A stretch of 64,000 nucleotides of DNA from Volvariella volvacea V23 (GCA_000349905.1 KB722758.1:161892-225891), one strand, 5' to 3'. Positions 34,973-47,113 are shown, counted from the first letter of the stretch. Translations and numbers: made by a program. The notes: generated by a model from the sequence alone, not told the origin.

Positions 34973-36108
34973 CTAGTCATAAAGCAAGTTTAATCCCCAA
35001 TCCTCGTCCGACCTATTCCCAACGCAAAGCTCTCGTGAAGCCTTCGACCTCCGTCTCGCAATTCTCTTCCCCTTCCCAGACCTTCTTGCCTCCAAGATGC
35101 TTAAACCAAATTCAAAACAATCCGAGAGGTTCGATGCCCAAGTCCTATGTCTGGGAATAGTGAGCGCCCTGTGATCCGGCTCGTAACCAGCATCATCCAC
35201 ATCATCGTCATCGTAATTGGGTCCCCCGTTGCGTAACCTTGAACCCGAAAGCGGTCGTGTACAGCTTTTCTTTTTCGTCCGCGGTAGCCTCTCATACCAT
35301 CCGCCGGTATTGACTCCAAAAATGACCAGCTCGAGGCTATTACACTCCCTTAGGATATTAATAATCACCTCGAAGCAAACTGCCTCGTCGAATCTCAAGT
35401 ACCTGAGCGAGGAGAGGCAACCGAAATTGTTCCCGTCGACCCAGCTAGAAGGATTTGACCATTCCTTATCATATAGAAGACCGAGGCGGCGCAGGTTCTT
35501 GATGACAGGATGTGTGAAATCGATGTGGGTATTGCCGCCCTCGTCTTGAATAAAGTGTCCTTGGAATAATGCCCTAAGCGACGCTTTCAGGGTATGAAGG
35601 GAGGACCACGAAGTCCTTCTCAAGGGTGATTGGAGTAGGGACTCGATCAAGGGTAAGGTATCTTGAGAAAGCACACCACGGTCCAAGACCGTGAGTTCTT
35701 CGAGGTTGTAGCAGTTTGGGAGGTATTCCTGTAAGGTGGTTGGACGTGCACCACGTTCAACGACGAGTGATTTGACATAAGCAATTTCTGGAGGAGATGG
35801 GTAGGAGCCCCAGAATACGCTTCCCTTGGTGTAGTATAGAGGCTTGACCCTGGAGTTCATGTAGGAAACGAAAAGTACCAATGCGAATACACAATGAATA
35901 ATGGATGGGATGAAGTAAGGGCATGAATACGGGAGGAGAAACTAAAGAGAAATACTTGCCATTGCTTTACGTATGGCGCAACATCTGACAACGCTTTAAG
36001 ACTTGCACCATGAACGGCAAGCTCGAATATCTCTCTGAGCAGCTCTGGAGGAAGCCTTGGCTCGCTTCTATCGGGCGTCGCTGGGTTGGTTTTGACGTCC
36101 TTTTGCAT
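34973..36108 (-). CDS. F-box protein, tandem array member B
   Basis: Two exons (35960-36108, 34973-35849) give 341 residues. The intron has a GC donor (GCAAGT) exactly where members A and C have GTGAGT; only this junction keeps the shared phase 2 and restores W-V-K-PLYY. The F-box is EPRLPPELLREIFELAV then LSDVAPYVKQW. Body blocks: YVKSLVV, CYNLEELTVLDRG, ESLLQSPLRRTSWSSLHTLKASLR, WVDGNNFGCLS, ILRECNSLELVIFGV, then a basic region and the end LNLLYD. An acidic DDDDVDDAG insert is near residue 265. The element at 36215-36236 lies 107 bp upstream. Function is presumed to be as for member A. Confidence 0.72.
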
Positions 36109-36214
36109 GGTAAATCTCTGAATTTCTGAAGTTGATTCTGGTGTTGTTGCTGGTCCTTGAATGAGTCAACCTGGATGTGGGTCCAGCATTAATATGACTT
36201 TGGTAGTGTACGGT

Positions 36215-36236
36215 GAGTCATTTCGGAATGTACCGA
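36215..36236 (-). promoter_or_regulatory. Conserved upstream element of F-box array, copy B
   Basis: Coding strand: CGG-TACATT-CCG followed by AAATGACTCA. It is the same element as copies A and C, 107 bp before the start codon of member B. Confidence 0.6.
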
Positions 36237-36404
36237 GGATAAGAACGTTTGTACGTGTCTCACCATACTCGATCCAACTGATGACATGTTGAGCAGCCAT
36301 CGAGATGGCCAGCCGTTGGAGGTTAATAGGGGCGACGATAGTCTTAAGAGGTACCTTGGGTCATTCCCAATGCAAGAAGAAACAATTCTGCCCACAGCTA
36401 TTAA

Positions 36405-37595
36405 TTATATACCATACATCAAGTTTAATCCGCAATCCTCGAATTCATCCAACATCTCGAGTCCACATCCTCGTTCCCTCAAGTTTCTTGCACGCCTTCT
36501 CTCAACTCTCTTTACCTTCCCAGATCGCCTCTTTTCTAATATGTTCGTCGCAAGCGAATTCCAATGCCAGGTACAATACCCCCACGTCTGGTTTCTAGGA
36601 ACCATTACCACCCTGTGCTCAGGCTCATGACCGCCACCGCCAACATCTTCATCTTCGCCATCTCTGCTGCCAACATCACCACCAGGACCAAACCACGACC
36701 GCCTCTTCTTCACAGGCCGCGTCCTCGGCAACACATCCTGCCACCCACTTCTCGTAACCCCAAAAACGATCAACTCAAGGTTCTCGCACTCCCTCAATAT
36801 ATTTACCACAACCTCCGCGCACACAATCTCATCAAACTGTACATACCGCAGAAAGGCGAGACAGCCAAAGCTGTTTCCTTCAACCCAGCTGGAGGGCTTG
36901 ATCCATTCTGTATCCCTCAGAAGACGAAGGTGGCGCAGGCCTTTTATTATAGGATTTGTAAAGTCGATATGCATATTTCCATTCTTGTCCTGGATGAGGT
37001 GATGGCGGAATAGCGCCCTCAGCGACGCCGTTAAAGTATGAAACCCCGTCCATGGGGACCTCCTCAACGGCGACTTGAATAGTGATTCTAGTATCGGTAC
37101 GGTTTCTGGAGTTACCGCGTTGGTGTGCTCCCAAAGCGTAAGCTCTTCGAGGCTGTGGCAATGGGGGAGGTAATTGTGGAGTGACGCGGTGATTGTGCCA
37201 GTGAGGACTGTGAGGGATTTGACGTGAGGAGCTTTAGAAAGAGGTGGATAGGGGTCTTCATTATTCCATCGGATAATACCATGGGTGTAGTAGAGAGGTT
37301 CCACCCTGATGCATAGAGGCGTTGTTGGTGAGCATGCGTTCGTAAGGATAGAAGGAAACATTGAAGTGTGATCTAAGAGTAGTGGTACAGGAACTCTCCC
37401 CAACCTATGCGAAAGCACGGCGCTGGAGAGGCAAAGCACTCACCATTCACCGACATAGGGCGCTACGACCGATAACACTTCGTAGCTCGCACCACTCCAC
37501 ACGGCCCACTCAAATATCTCTCTCAACAACTCCAGAGGAAGTCTTGGTTCATTTCGATGTCCCCATGCGGGTGGGATGTCGACGCCCATGGGCAT
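36405..37595 (-). CDS. F-box protein, tandem array member C
   Basis: Two exons (37444-37595, 36405-37305) joined by a GTGAGT intron in phase 2 give 350 residues. I chose the ATG at 37595 because it gives an N-terminus as long as members A and B and leaves the conserved element 74 bp upstream; the in-frame ATG at 37667 would lie next to that element. F-box: EPRLPLELLREIFEWAV and LSVVAPYVGEW. Body: EPLYYTHG, VKSLTV, CHSLEELTLWEH, ESLFKSPLRRSPWTGFHTLTASLR, WVEGNSFGCLAFLRYV, ILRECENLELIVFGV. An acidic GEDEDVGGGG stretch and a basic end close with LNLMYGI. It is the third member of a head-to-tail tandem set. Confidence 0.72.
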
Positions 37596-37668
37596 TTCTA
37601 AATCTCGAATTATTGCTACTTGCACGCTGGTACTCCAAATGACTCGAGTAGGGCCCGGAAACGGCATA

Positions 37669-37690
37669 GAGTCATTTCGGGATGTACCGA
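37669..37690 (-). promoter_or_regulatory. Conserved upstream element of F-box array, copy C
   Basis: Coding strand: CGG-TACATC-CCG followed by AAATGACTC. The CGG-N6-CCG spacing is kept while the inner base changes relative to A and B. Confidence 0.6.
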
Positions 37691-39151
37691 AAATCGAGCA
37701 GCCTGGATTCAGAAATCAGGGATACCAAATCCAGATTTTCAAGAAAAGCTAACAGTTTTTGAGCACGATTTTTGCTCATGCTTATCCTGTATTCTCAGGC
37801 TTGCTATTGATAAATCCTGCAGACCTCGATACTTAGCAGAATGCTGGCATATTTATGTAGCAAATACTTAGCCCTCTATCAAATCCCCACAAGAAAACAT
37901 CTTATGGAACTGGAGCTGAGTACATTAAGGCGCAAGGAAGAGCATTCTAAAAGCGCGATATTGGGTTCTCCAACTGCTCAAATTGGCTGGGAGCGCTGAA
38001 GCGTAACAAATCCCTGTTTTGGGCGCCTATCTAACCAGCAACGTTGGGCTTTCACCTCGGAGCCATGCTCGAACACAATGACCTGCACAAAGTCTTCTCT
38101 TGATACCTCACTGCATATACTTGTGTTCCGAGGAAGGTTGAGTGAGTGAGCAGCGAATCCGGGGCCACCCCTTAAAAAAGTTTGCAAATCTATGCAAATT
38201 ATGGTTTTGGTAGGAGGTTCATGCTACAGTGCCCCGATAGCTTCCCTGCGGGGTGCATTTCCTCGAGAGGGTGTTGTAGCGATAGAAACCATGAGAAAGA
38301 GGAAAGCCGCGGCGTGATAAATGCATCTCAGGTTCAGTGGCCCTCAAACTGATTAGATTAGCGCCACTGATTCCCTCAAGCTACCAAGTGGCGATGATAA
38401 AGCTATCCAGGTTGAGATTGAGCAGGACACCGGCATGTTCACCAGTTACAAATACATTGGTTGGCATGAGAGTGATACAGCCCCCAAAACAAAAAAAAAC
38501 AATTCTGGTAGAAGCTGAAAATCGGGGAAAAGATATGAGCTGATAGCGCATAAGAAAATACTGGCAGCTCGCACCAAAAAAAGGATTGATACAGGGGTAT
38601 TGATAAAACCCTTCTGTTAACAATCAAGCCGCTGAGCGAGTCGGGTTTACCGTGTCCCAGCCTACAACCTGCACTCGGTCTGACCATACGGAGAGCAGCT
38701 AAAAATAAGACAATTCCAAAGCGAGCTGTCGGGAAAATGGCGATGGCACAGCAAGAGATCACATCTGCCCTTTCGGCAGACGGTATGAGCTGGCCCTGCA
38801 CGGAGAGCGAGGAGAGCCACCTTCCCGTGCCACTGCCATTGTCGTCATCATCACGATCAAAATTTGCCAGAATGGGGTCTACGCCGTGGCTCTAGGCTGA
38901 CCCACGGGGAGAGGTAAATGATGAAGCACAAGGAGGCCGGTGGTCCCGAAGCGGGGTATTGTTCTTGGTCTTGACGGCACGGTGCCACGGGTGGCGAAAG
39001 CTTAAAAGGGCTGGTGTGGGGGTGTAAAAAGTCCGAGTTGAGGGGGTTGGTGTTGGGCGATGCGGAGGGTGTTGAGAAAGTGATGGAACCTGAAGGAAGG
39101 GTGCGAATCTGTACGTTTAGGAGAGGTGTATTCGAGGAAAGGAAAAGATCA
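37691..39151. other. Intergenic region, no gene recognised
   Basis: Short frames only, none with motifs. The sequence is compositionally mixed with AT-rich and GA-rich tracts. Confidence 0.5.
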
Positions 39152-39328
39152 ATGCCATGCGATGACTACCACTCAAACACCAAGTATTGCTCACCAAGTC
39201 TTTCCTATCAGAGCTATATGCTTGGCGGATGTATATGCGATGCCCAGTCGTACTTTGTAACTTCGACGGTGAACGGTCAGACCTTTAACAATATATGCAG
39301 TAGGAGCGATCCCAATATGCAATGCTAG
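39152..39328 (+). CDS. Possible small Cys-rich open frame
   Basis: A 58-codon frame from ATG 39152 contains six Cys, including a C-x-C pair (GGCICDAQSYF), and ends with Cys before TAG. It could be the last exon of a small secreted protein, but no signal peptide or upstream exon can be joined with confidence. The same frame is open back to 39014. Weak support. Confidence 0.2.
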   Translation: MPCDDYHSNTKYCSPSLSYQSYMLGGCICDAQSYFVTSTVNGQTFNNICSRSDPNMQC

Positions 39329-40103
39329 AGCGCTCTCAGCAACATGAAGACCTCGTTTCCCATTTGCAGGCAGACCAGATTCCAGAACCAGATTGGTGGA
39401 GGGAGCGGTATCCCAATAAGGCACTATGCATCTGCATCGTCTGCACCGATGGGAGTAACTTTACCCGTCTGGGGTAATTAAGTGTGTACGCACATGGCCA
39501 GTATGCGTGATTTCAAACTGAGATCAATTGATCAACCAACCAGGGCGTGCATTGACATCAACAGCGAGACTGAATATAACGTGAAAGAGGACGGGCTGCG
39601 ACAAGAAGAGAGAAAAGGGCTTATCATGATATCAGCTTTCTCGTTAACCTTCCCAAACTTGACTGCAGTATGACACCGACTGCGGGCCGAGCGACTCTTA
39701 CCTTTACCCAGCTTCTGCCTTGTCGGTGGACGGGAAATAGATGAATACGACAGCGAACACAGGCTGTAGGATATAGCGCAAGACTGCCGTTGGAACGGGT
39801 CGCCGCCACTTGCTATACACGTCAAGTGATGGGGGAGCCAATCCCCCAGGCCAAGACGCTCAAACTCCGCATTTGGGTTGCACAGGGACACAAGCTCCGA
39901 AAGAGCGTCCATTCCTATTGCTCAGCCTTGCGCTCCAGTGACCAGTGACGATCCAAAAGCGATACAAGACCGCGAGGCTGCTTTTATAGTGTGATTGCGT
40001 TTGGAATGATCAGCCTCTGCTGCTGCTCTTCACCCACCACCACTAGACCAGCATCCAGTCCGCCTGGCCCCCACTGTCCGACCAGACAGCGCTTAGAGAG
40101 GAG
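39329..40103. other. Intergenic region, no gene recognised
   Basis: A minus-strand frame at 39532-39912 has no motif and no splice-joined continuation. No gene can be supported. Confidence 0.45.
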
Positions 40104-40511
40104 ATGAGTACGATGCTGCAGCGAATTAGAAGCAAGACGTCGTCGATTCGCGGACGAAAGGCTGGGAACAATGATGAGAGTGTCAGTGGTGGGGATTCGG
40201 CGAAGGGCCGCAAGACAAGCCACAGTGAGACTGGCAGTGGAACAAGCGGAGCGGCTTCCCTTTTCCGGCTGGTTTACCCCGCACTTCCCCGTAGTTCCAC
40301 CTTTCGGCGACGAGAGCAGCAGCCACAGCAGCACCAGCGCCAGCAGCAGCAACGGCAGCCGCAGCGGAGGGCACAGTCGGAGGACGTGCTCGCGGCGCGA
40401 CTGGCAAAGGCACTCCCACCGGACCCAAGAGACCAAGAAGAGACCGCCATAGGGAGGAATCTGGGAATTGATATTGCGAAATCTCGGGAGCTGAAAAGGC
40501 AAGTAGGCTAA
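40104..40511 (+). CDS. Basic N-terminal open frame, possibly a 5' exon of the acyltransferase gene
   Basis: 135 residues starting MSTMLQRIRSKTSSIRGRK, an acid-free, Arg-rich start like a mitochondrial presequence. A Ser/Gly-rich part follows, then a Gln-rich run and a helical end (SEDVLAARLAKALPPDP, AIGRNLGIDIAKS). It stops at TAG-type context 14 bp before the next frame. A GCAAGT site at its end could splice in phase to the CAG near 40640 in the acyltransferase frame, which would make it an exon of that gene. Alone it matches no family I recognise. Confidence 0.4.
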   Translation: MSTMLQRIRSKTSSIRGRKAGNNDESVSGGDSAKGRKTSHSETGSGTSGAASLFRLVYPALPRSSTFRRREQQPQQHQRQQQQRQPQRRAQSEDVLAARLAKALPPDPRDQEETAIGRNLGIDIAKSRELKRQVG

Positions 40512-40524
40512 ATTCATTTGTTGT

Positions 40525-43500
40525 ATGTCATATGGCGAATGTCGACATCACCATTTGATATCCCCGCCCGAAAAATATAAATCCCCCTCCTCCCTCCTCC
40601 CTTCGTCTGTTGACCCCCTGTTCGCCAGCAGCGTCGTCGTCGTCACCGAGACCCAGGTCGCACCGTCCATCTCGTCTGCGGATTCTGTCGACCCAGCGCC
40701 TCCGTTGCCACAACCCCCACAGCTTACACCACCGCAGCTTCCACCACCGCAGCTTCCACCTCCACCACCACCGCAGTCTGCACAACCTCCACCGGAGTCA
40801 CCGCCGCAGGAGTCGAAGATCGTCAAGCCCCTCCCGTCGTTACCATCACTCCCCAAGCTCCCCAAACTACTCGGTGCGAAAGAGATGGCAGCCGCCAGTG
40901 CACCCTCGCAGACAGGCCGAACATGGGCATACCAAGATAAACTCCCCAAGCTCCCGATTCCGTCCCTCGAAGAGACCTGCAAACGTTATCTGAGGGCGTT
41001 GGAGGCTCTCCAAGATAAGGAAGAGCACGAAGAGACAAAGCAGGCTGTGCAAGACTTCCTGGACAACGAGGGCCCGAAGATCCAGGAAAAGCTCAAGGAG
41101 TGGGCCAAGAACAAGGCCAGGTGCGCATATATTCGTTTGCTACAGACCGAATCTGACCGACGTTCAGCTACATCGAGGAGTTCTGGTACGAGTCGTATCT
41201 ATCACACAGCGACCCGGTCGTGCTCGCCCTCAACCCCTTCTTCATCCTCGAGTACGTCGTTTCCAACCCGCTGCAATGGTGATCCCGCTCATGATCCGTC
41301 CACAGGAACGACCCCACGCCTGACAGGGGAACCCAGCTCCCCCGAGCAGCGTCTCTCATCATCTCATCTCTTGGCTTCATCCATGATCTGCGTGCTGGAA
41401 TACTCGAGCCTGATACCGTCAGGGGCATCCCCCTCGATATGGACCAATACACCAGGTTATTTGGGACCTCACGGATACCAACTCAGGTAGGTCGCATCTG
41501 ATTCCAATCATCATCACACCGGAGAAGCTCACGGAAGAACCCCATGTCTCTTTCTGCGTCCCTCTGCTTGGCTCTTCTTCTTCGCTTTACATCTGCTCGG
41601 CTTAGCGCGGTTGCAAAATGGAGGTACACCCCGATTCGAGACACATCGTGGTTCTTCGCCGTGGCCAATTCTGTGAGTTAATTTTGGATCCTAGTCTCAT
41701 GCGCTTCTATCCCCGTCTGGGTGCAAGAGTTATCGCCGCATAACTGACGAGCCAATGCCGGTTCTTTTCGCTAGATTGGTTTGACGCTCTGGATGACGAG
41801 AACAGACCGCTCCTCACTGAGCACGAGGTTGTCAAGAACCTGCATGCCATCGTGGCCGATGCCGACAAGACCGACCGTACGCAGGCGAGTGGTTTCGTGA
41901 TTATGGCCTATCTCCACTCTGAAAGCTGACACTCTCCGGCTAACAGGTGGCCCGTAGTGCCGTGGGCGTTTTGACGACTGAGAACAGGAAAATATGGTCA
42001 AAACTCCGGGCGTCGATATCCTCGAACAAGCATAATGCTGCGTGCTTGGATATCGTCGATCATGCGCTGTTCATTGTGTGCTTGGACGATACTACGCCTG
42101 AGGACTTGGCGGATTTGTCCAAGAACTTTTTGTGTGGGACGTATAATTTGCAAGGGAATGAACAGGTTGGGACATGCACTAATAGGTGGTATGATAAGGT
42201 ATGTGTGGAGAGTCACAGTTATGGGAAATGCTGATCTCTGGTGTAGTTGCAAATCATCGTCTGTGCCGATGGGTCGGCTGGTATCAACTTTGAACACACC
42301 GGTGTTGATGGACACACAGTCTTGAGGTACGTTTCCACCACCTAGCCTCCTATATGCGCGCATATACTCACCCACCCCACAAGATACGCTGCAGACATCT
42401 TCACAGACGGTCTCATGCTCCTCGCCCGCTCCATCAACCCCTCCGCCCCCACCCTCTTCCGTGCCCCTCTCTCCCCCTATGCCAAATCCTACAAACCGCC
42501 TCGCTCCTCCCCCGGTGCGCCCTCCAACGGCAAGCCCCAACCCCGGGAAACGATCGACACGACGCCAAAGAAACTGGAGTGGATTATCACGCCGGAGCTG
42601 AAGGTTGAGATTAGGTTTGCGGAGACGAGGCTGAGTGATTTGATATGCCAGAACGACGCGCAGGCGTTGGAGTTTAAGGGGTATGGGAAGAATTTTATCA
42701 CGAGGCATGGGTTTAGTCCGGATGCGTTTGTGCAGATGGCGTTCCAGGCTGCGTATTTTGGGCTGTATGGTGAGTGAGAGGGTTTTGTTGATTGAGTGAG
42801 GAGGGGACTGACACAGTGATTGGCGATTTTGTAGGTCGAATTGAGTGCGTGTATGAACCGGCGATGACCAAGGCGTTTTTGCATGGCCGGACGGAGGCTA
42901 TTAGGTCGATTCAGCCTGAGAGTGTTGCTTTCACAAAGGCGAGTTTTAGTTTCATCTTCTCTGGCTTTGTTTCGCTTCGCTTCCTCTACTCAACCAGGCT
43001 AACACATTTCCCTTATAGACATTCTACTCTGATTCATCCCCCGCTGAGAAAGTCTCAGCCCTCAGAAAAGCCTGCGAGAGACACGTAAAATTGACCAAAG
43101 AGTGCAGCCAAGGACTAGGTCAAGACCGGTACGTCCTCTTCCACTCCACCTATCACCAACAGCGCTCCTCACCCCTTCCCCATGCGCATACAGGCACCTC
43201 TACGCCCTCTACTGCCTCCTCCAGCGCCAACTGAGCGGAAACCTGGACCCCTCTCCGGACGACCCGGCGGACCACTTCCCGATCAGCAAGATGCCGGCGA
43301 TATTCACAGACCCGGGCTGGTCGACGCTGGGGACGTCGATCCTGTCCACGTCGAATTGTGGGAATCCGGCGTTGAGGCTGTTTGGGTTTGGCCCGGTTGC
43401 GGCGGACGGGTTTGGGATTGGGTATATTATCAAGGAGAATGGGCTTTCGATGTACGTGTGTTCCCTTCTTTTTGATTCCGGGGAGTGTAGGTGCTGATGT

Positions 43501-43917
43501 AGTGTTTGGTAGTTGTGCGACTTCGAAGCACCTCCAGACGAGGCGGTTCCTGGATACGCTGCAAGGATATCTGCTTGATATCCAGCGTGTCCTGATTCAT
43601 CTACATAAATCGGCGAATGAGAGGCCGGCGCCGTTTATTGACCATGTTGGGATACTGAGGGACTCGAAGACGGGGAGACCGATCAACGGGTACGCGTCGT
43701 CGGACAGCGAGAATGGGGAGGACGATCACGAGGCGATTGTGATGCCTGGCTATTCGTTCTTTGATAGCGGAGAGGTGGAGTTGGTTGGGAGGAGGAAGAA
43801 GAGCTCGCCGTATTCGAGTGTGGGTGAGTTGATTCGGTCTGCAGTTTGGAAGGGGGATGAGTCGTTGACGAGCTTTCTTTCTTTACAGGCAAGGTGCTGC
43901 AGATTGCGGAGTATTAG
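40525..43917 (+). CDS. Carnitine O-acyltransferase (carnitine acetyltransferase type)
   Basis: Moves acetyl/acyl groups between CoA and carnitine for transport of fatty-acid and acetate carbon. Multi-exon; junctions checked in phase include 41120/41168 and the final exon giving GKVLQIAEY, stop 43915-43917. The family opening TWAYQDKLPKLPIPSLEETC is near the N-terminus, then EEFWYESYL, NPFFILENDPTP, GQFYWFDALD, the catalytic-His block GINFEHTGVDGHTVLRY, and YEPAMTKAFLHGRTEAIRS, FTDPGWSTLGTSILSTSNC and FGPVAADGFGIGYI. The ATG at 40885 gives a start of normal length for the family; the frame is also open back to ATG 40525 through a Pro-rich stretch, and perhaps to 40104 by splicing. A TATAAA-like box at about 40574-40580 favours the shorter form. 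Confidence 0.85.
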
Positions 43918-44852
43918 CGGGGATATACTGCAGCGTACATATCATTCATTTTACGGTTGTGCCTGGGTTGCGGGGAAATTTAGAGTGTATGATGATGGTT
44001 TTTCCGAGGTTTGTTGTGGTGTCGAGTGTTGGAGTTACGTACAAGTTTCGGGTTTGCTTGATATCTATCTATACATTCGTACATAGTCCATACATGTGTA
44101 TTCGTGTTCTGCGTCGTGTTGTATGTTGTACTTTTGGATTCAATATATGCTATGTTATACCACAGGGTATCGGGGTGGGATGAGATGGGTAGTGCTTTAT
44201 CCACCTCCAACCCCGGGCACTGCACGAGTATGGTACCTCTCAACTTGAGCCATTCCCCGCTCCTCCCCGCATCATTCCTCAGAAAAAAAAAGCATTCCCG
44301 CACTCGACCTCAATTGAGAAGCAAAAGAGCCCGAGAGGCAAGATTTGAACAAGCTCAACACGCGTCCAGGCCTCGAGTCGGAATATTTCGCTGTGTGCGG
44401 CGTGCCTTGACACAGACACAGACACGGACACGGACGCGGAGGTACCTCGGAAATACACGTTTATGGAGATGTGGGGTTTGGACGCCTCCAGCCTTGGGTT
44501 GGGCCTTGGCCTTTGCGGGAGGAGTTTGCCCTGGATATGAAAAAAAATGATCAAGTGTCGTGTGGGGGCGAGAGGGGGAGGGGAGGGGGGTTTTAAAGTG
44601 AAATCAGAAAAGTGCCACGTCTTGGTTTCTTCTCTCCCCCTCCCTCGACGTGCGCGCGCACACGTACATATCTTGGACTTGGGTCGCACGAGTCTCGTTG
44701 GACGGGTTTTCACCGAAACATACCTCAGACTTGTCAACTCACAACCACCCACATCGACGACGACTTTGAGGGTCAACCACCCACACTCGAGTTGAGACGA
44801 TACTCTTCAGCCCTAGTTTCTGCTGGTTTCAAGGTCCAGGTTTGCCAGCGTC
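43918..44852. other. Intergenic region with a hexamer repeat, no gene recognised
   Basis: Contains a degenerate GACACA/GACACG repeat at about 44411-44440 and a promoter-like stretch before ALG2. No supported gene. Confidence 0.5.
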
Positions 44853-46839
44853 ATGAGCTCAAAAGACGGAAAAGGGAAGGAGGGGGGCGAGAAGAGGAGT
44901 TTGCGTGTAGCTTTTGTGCACCCTGATTTGGGGATTGGTGAGTCGGCGTTGGTGGGTTTTTGTGCGAGCCTGGGCTGACTTTTCGTTGCTCTTATTCTCA
45001 TGGCGCTTTTTTTCGAATGTTTGCCCTTTGAACATGCCCTGTGGATGACTTTGAATGTCGTGATGGGATGCCAGGTGGAGCGGAGCGATTGGTGGTTGAT
45101 GCCGCTGTGGGATTGGTGAAACGTGGGCACAAGGTTGACATCTACACCTCCCACCACGATCCCTCCCACTGTTTCGACGAAACGAAGGATGGTACGCCCC
45201 GCACTCTCTTTTCCAGTCGAAAAGACGCTTAGGTCTGCACAGGAACACTCAGCGTCAAAGCGATCCATCCCGCACTTATCCCCCGCTCAATAGCAGGAAA
45301 ATTTCACATCCTGTTCGCCCATCTCCGCCAACTCCATCTCACATTCTACCTTTTGTTCTCCTCCAGTTCTCCCAAATATGACGTCTACTTTGTCGATCAA
45401 CTCTCAACGTGCGTGCCTTTCCTCAAAATCGTAGGAGACACGCGTGTAGTCTTCTACTGCCACTTCCCCGACAAACTCCTCGCCTCTGGCGAATTCCAGT
45501 TCACTAAATCCAGCGAAGGCAAGGGGAAAGCACCACAGAACGACATGGGGCTGTTGAAGAAGATGTACAGATACCCAATGGACTTTTTGGAAGAGGCGAC
45601 TACGGGACAGGCGGATTTGGTTTTGGCGAATTCAAAGTTTACAAAGAGGGTTTTTAGGGAGTATTTTGGGGGTGTAGTGCAACTTCCGAGGGTGGTTTAT
45701 CCTGGGATCAACTTGGAGGTTTATGAGAAGAAGGTGGATATGAAGAGTGAGGATGTGGTGGCTGTCAGCTCGTAAGTTGGCATCTTCTTGTCCGTGGGAC
45801 TTATGAGTGATTATGCACCCTTGGCAGGACAAGACCGACACTGCTGTCGTTGAACCGATTCGAAAAGAAAAAGAACATTGCGCTGGCGGTTGAGACATTC
45901 GCTCTGGCCAAGGCGCAACTAGCAAGTCATTCGGAATACAAGGACCTCCGCCTCGTCCTAGCCGGTAAGTTGACTCGTTTTTCTATTGACTACATGCTGA
46001 ACTATACGGTTCTAGGCGGTTACGACCCACGCCTCGAAGACAACATGCTCACGCTCTACTCCCTCATCGACCTCGTCAAATCCCACAAACTAACCTACAA
46101 CCTCATCACCTCCTCTTCCTCCGACGTCAAACTCCCCCCGCTCAACACGACACCGACAAACCCGGACGTCCTCTTCGTCTTGAACTTCTCCACTGCTCAG
46201 CGGACGGCGCTGCTCAACAGCCCCTCGACCAAGGTTTTGCTGTACACGCCCGCGAATGAACACTTTGGTATTGGGCCGGTCGAGGCTATGGTCTGCGGCT
46301 TGCCGGTTTTGGCGTGCGATAGTGGAGGACCGCTGGAGAGCGTTGTAGACGACGATGTGGAGTTTGAAGAGGGTGGTGAGGGAGAGGACGATAAGGAGAA
46401 GGACTCGAGCTCCGTGGGAGCGTCGACGTCGACGTCGACATCAAGCGGCGGTGCGGGAAAGAGAAAACGCAAACCACTAGCCACGTCCTCTTCTCCCACC
46501 TCCAGACGAACGGGCTGGCTGCGCCCTCCCACCCCCGAGGTCTGGTGCACGACGCTCACAACTGAGATCCTCGCTCTCCCTCCCAACGAGCTAAAGGCCC
46601 TCTCCGTCCGGTCCAAAGAGCGCGCGCGGAAGCTGTTTGGGCTGGAGTCGATGACGGACGGGATAGAGGAGGCGCTGAGGGAGGCGAGCGCGAAGGGCAG
46701 GGTGGGGTTGAGGGGCATCGCGTGGGGGTTCGTGGCGATGTTTGTCGGCTTTTGGGTTGCGTATTTTGCGGGGGAGTATGTATTGTGGATGCTGGAGGAT
46801 GAGTATGTGAGGAAGAAGGCGGAGGGGTTGGCGGAGTGA
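44853..46839 (+). CDS. ALG2: ALG2 alpha-1,3/1,6-mannosyltransferase
   Basis: A GT4 enzyme on the cytosolic face of the ER that adds the first two branching mannoses to the dolichol-linked N-glycan precursor. Start MSSKDGKGK at 44853. Conserved start [21 protein letters not shown] is split by a phase-1 intron inside GIGG. Then [81 protein letters not shown] and [10 protein letters not shown]. The donor-binding EX7E is seen in [14 protein letters not shown]-terminal hydrophobic segment ([23 protein letters not shown]) fits membrane anchoring. The region after GGPLESV carries an unusual acidic/Ser-Thr/Lys-Arg insert of about 50 residues encoded partly by a GTCGAC repeat (about 46420-46440). At least four short introns. 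Confidence 0.92.
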
Positions 46840-47113
46840 TTCATAGGGCAAGGGGGGTTTCGTTCTTAGCTTTTATCCTTTTTGGTTTGTGTTGATATCG
46901 ACTTTGTTGGATATTACATTGATTAATGGACATGAACGAGGTCACGTCGCATGCGAACATTCTTTCCTCTGATGAGATGACCTACCGACGTTGATATCAT
47001 TTGTCGATTGGACTTGGGATGGCCAGGTTGTTGCAAAATAGTGCCAAATCATACAGATGGGCGCTCTTCTCGGCGTTGGAGTCAGAGTTCATTGCGCCAT
47101 ACTATCAGCGAAG

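Noticed and set aside
44411..44440. GACACA/GACACG hexamer run
   Set aside because: Simple sequence repeat in non-coding DNA; no sign of function.
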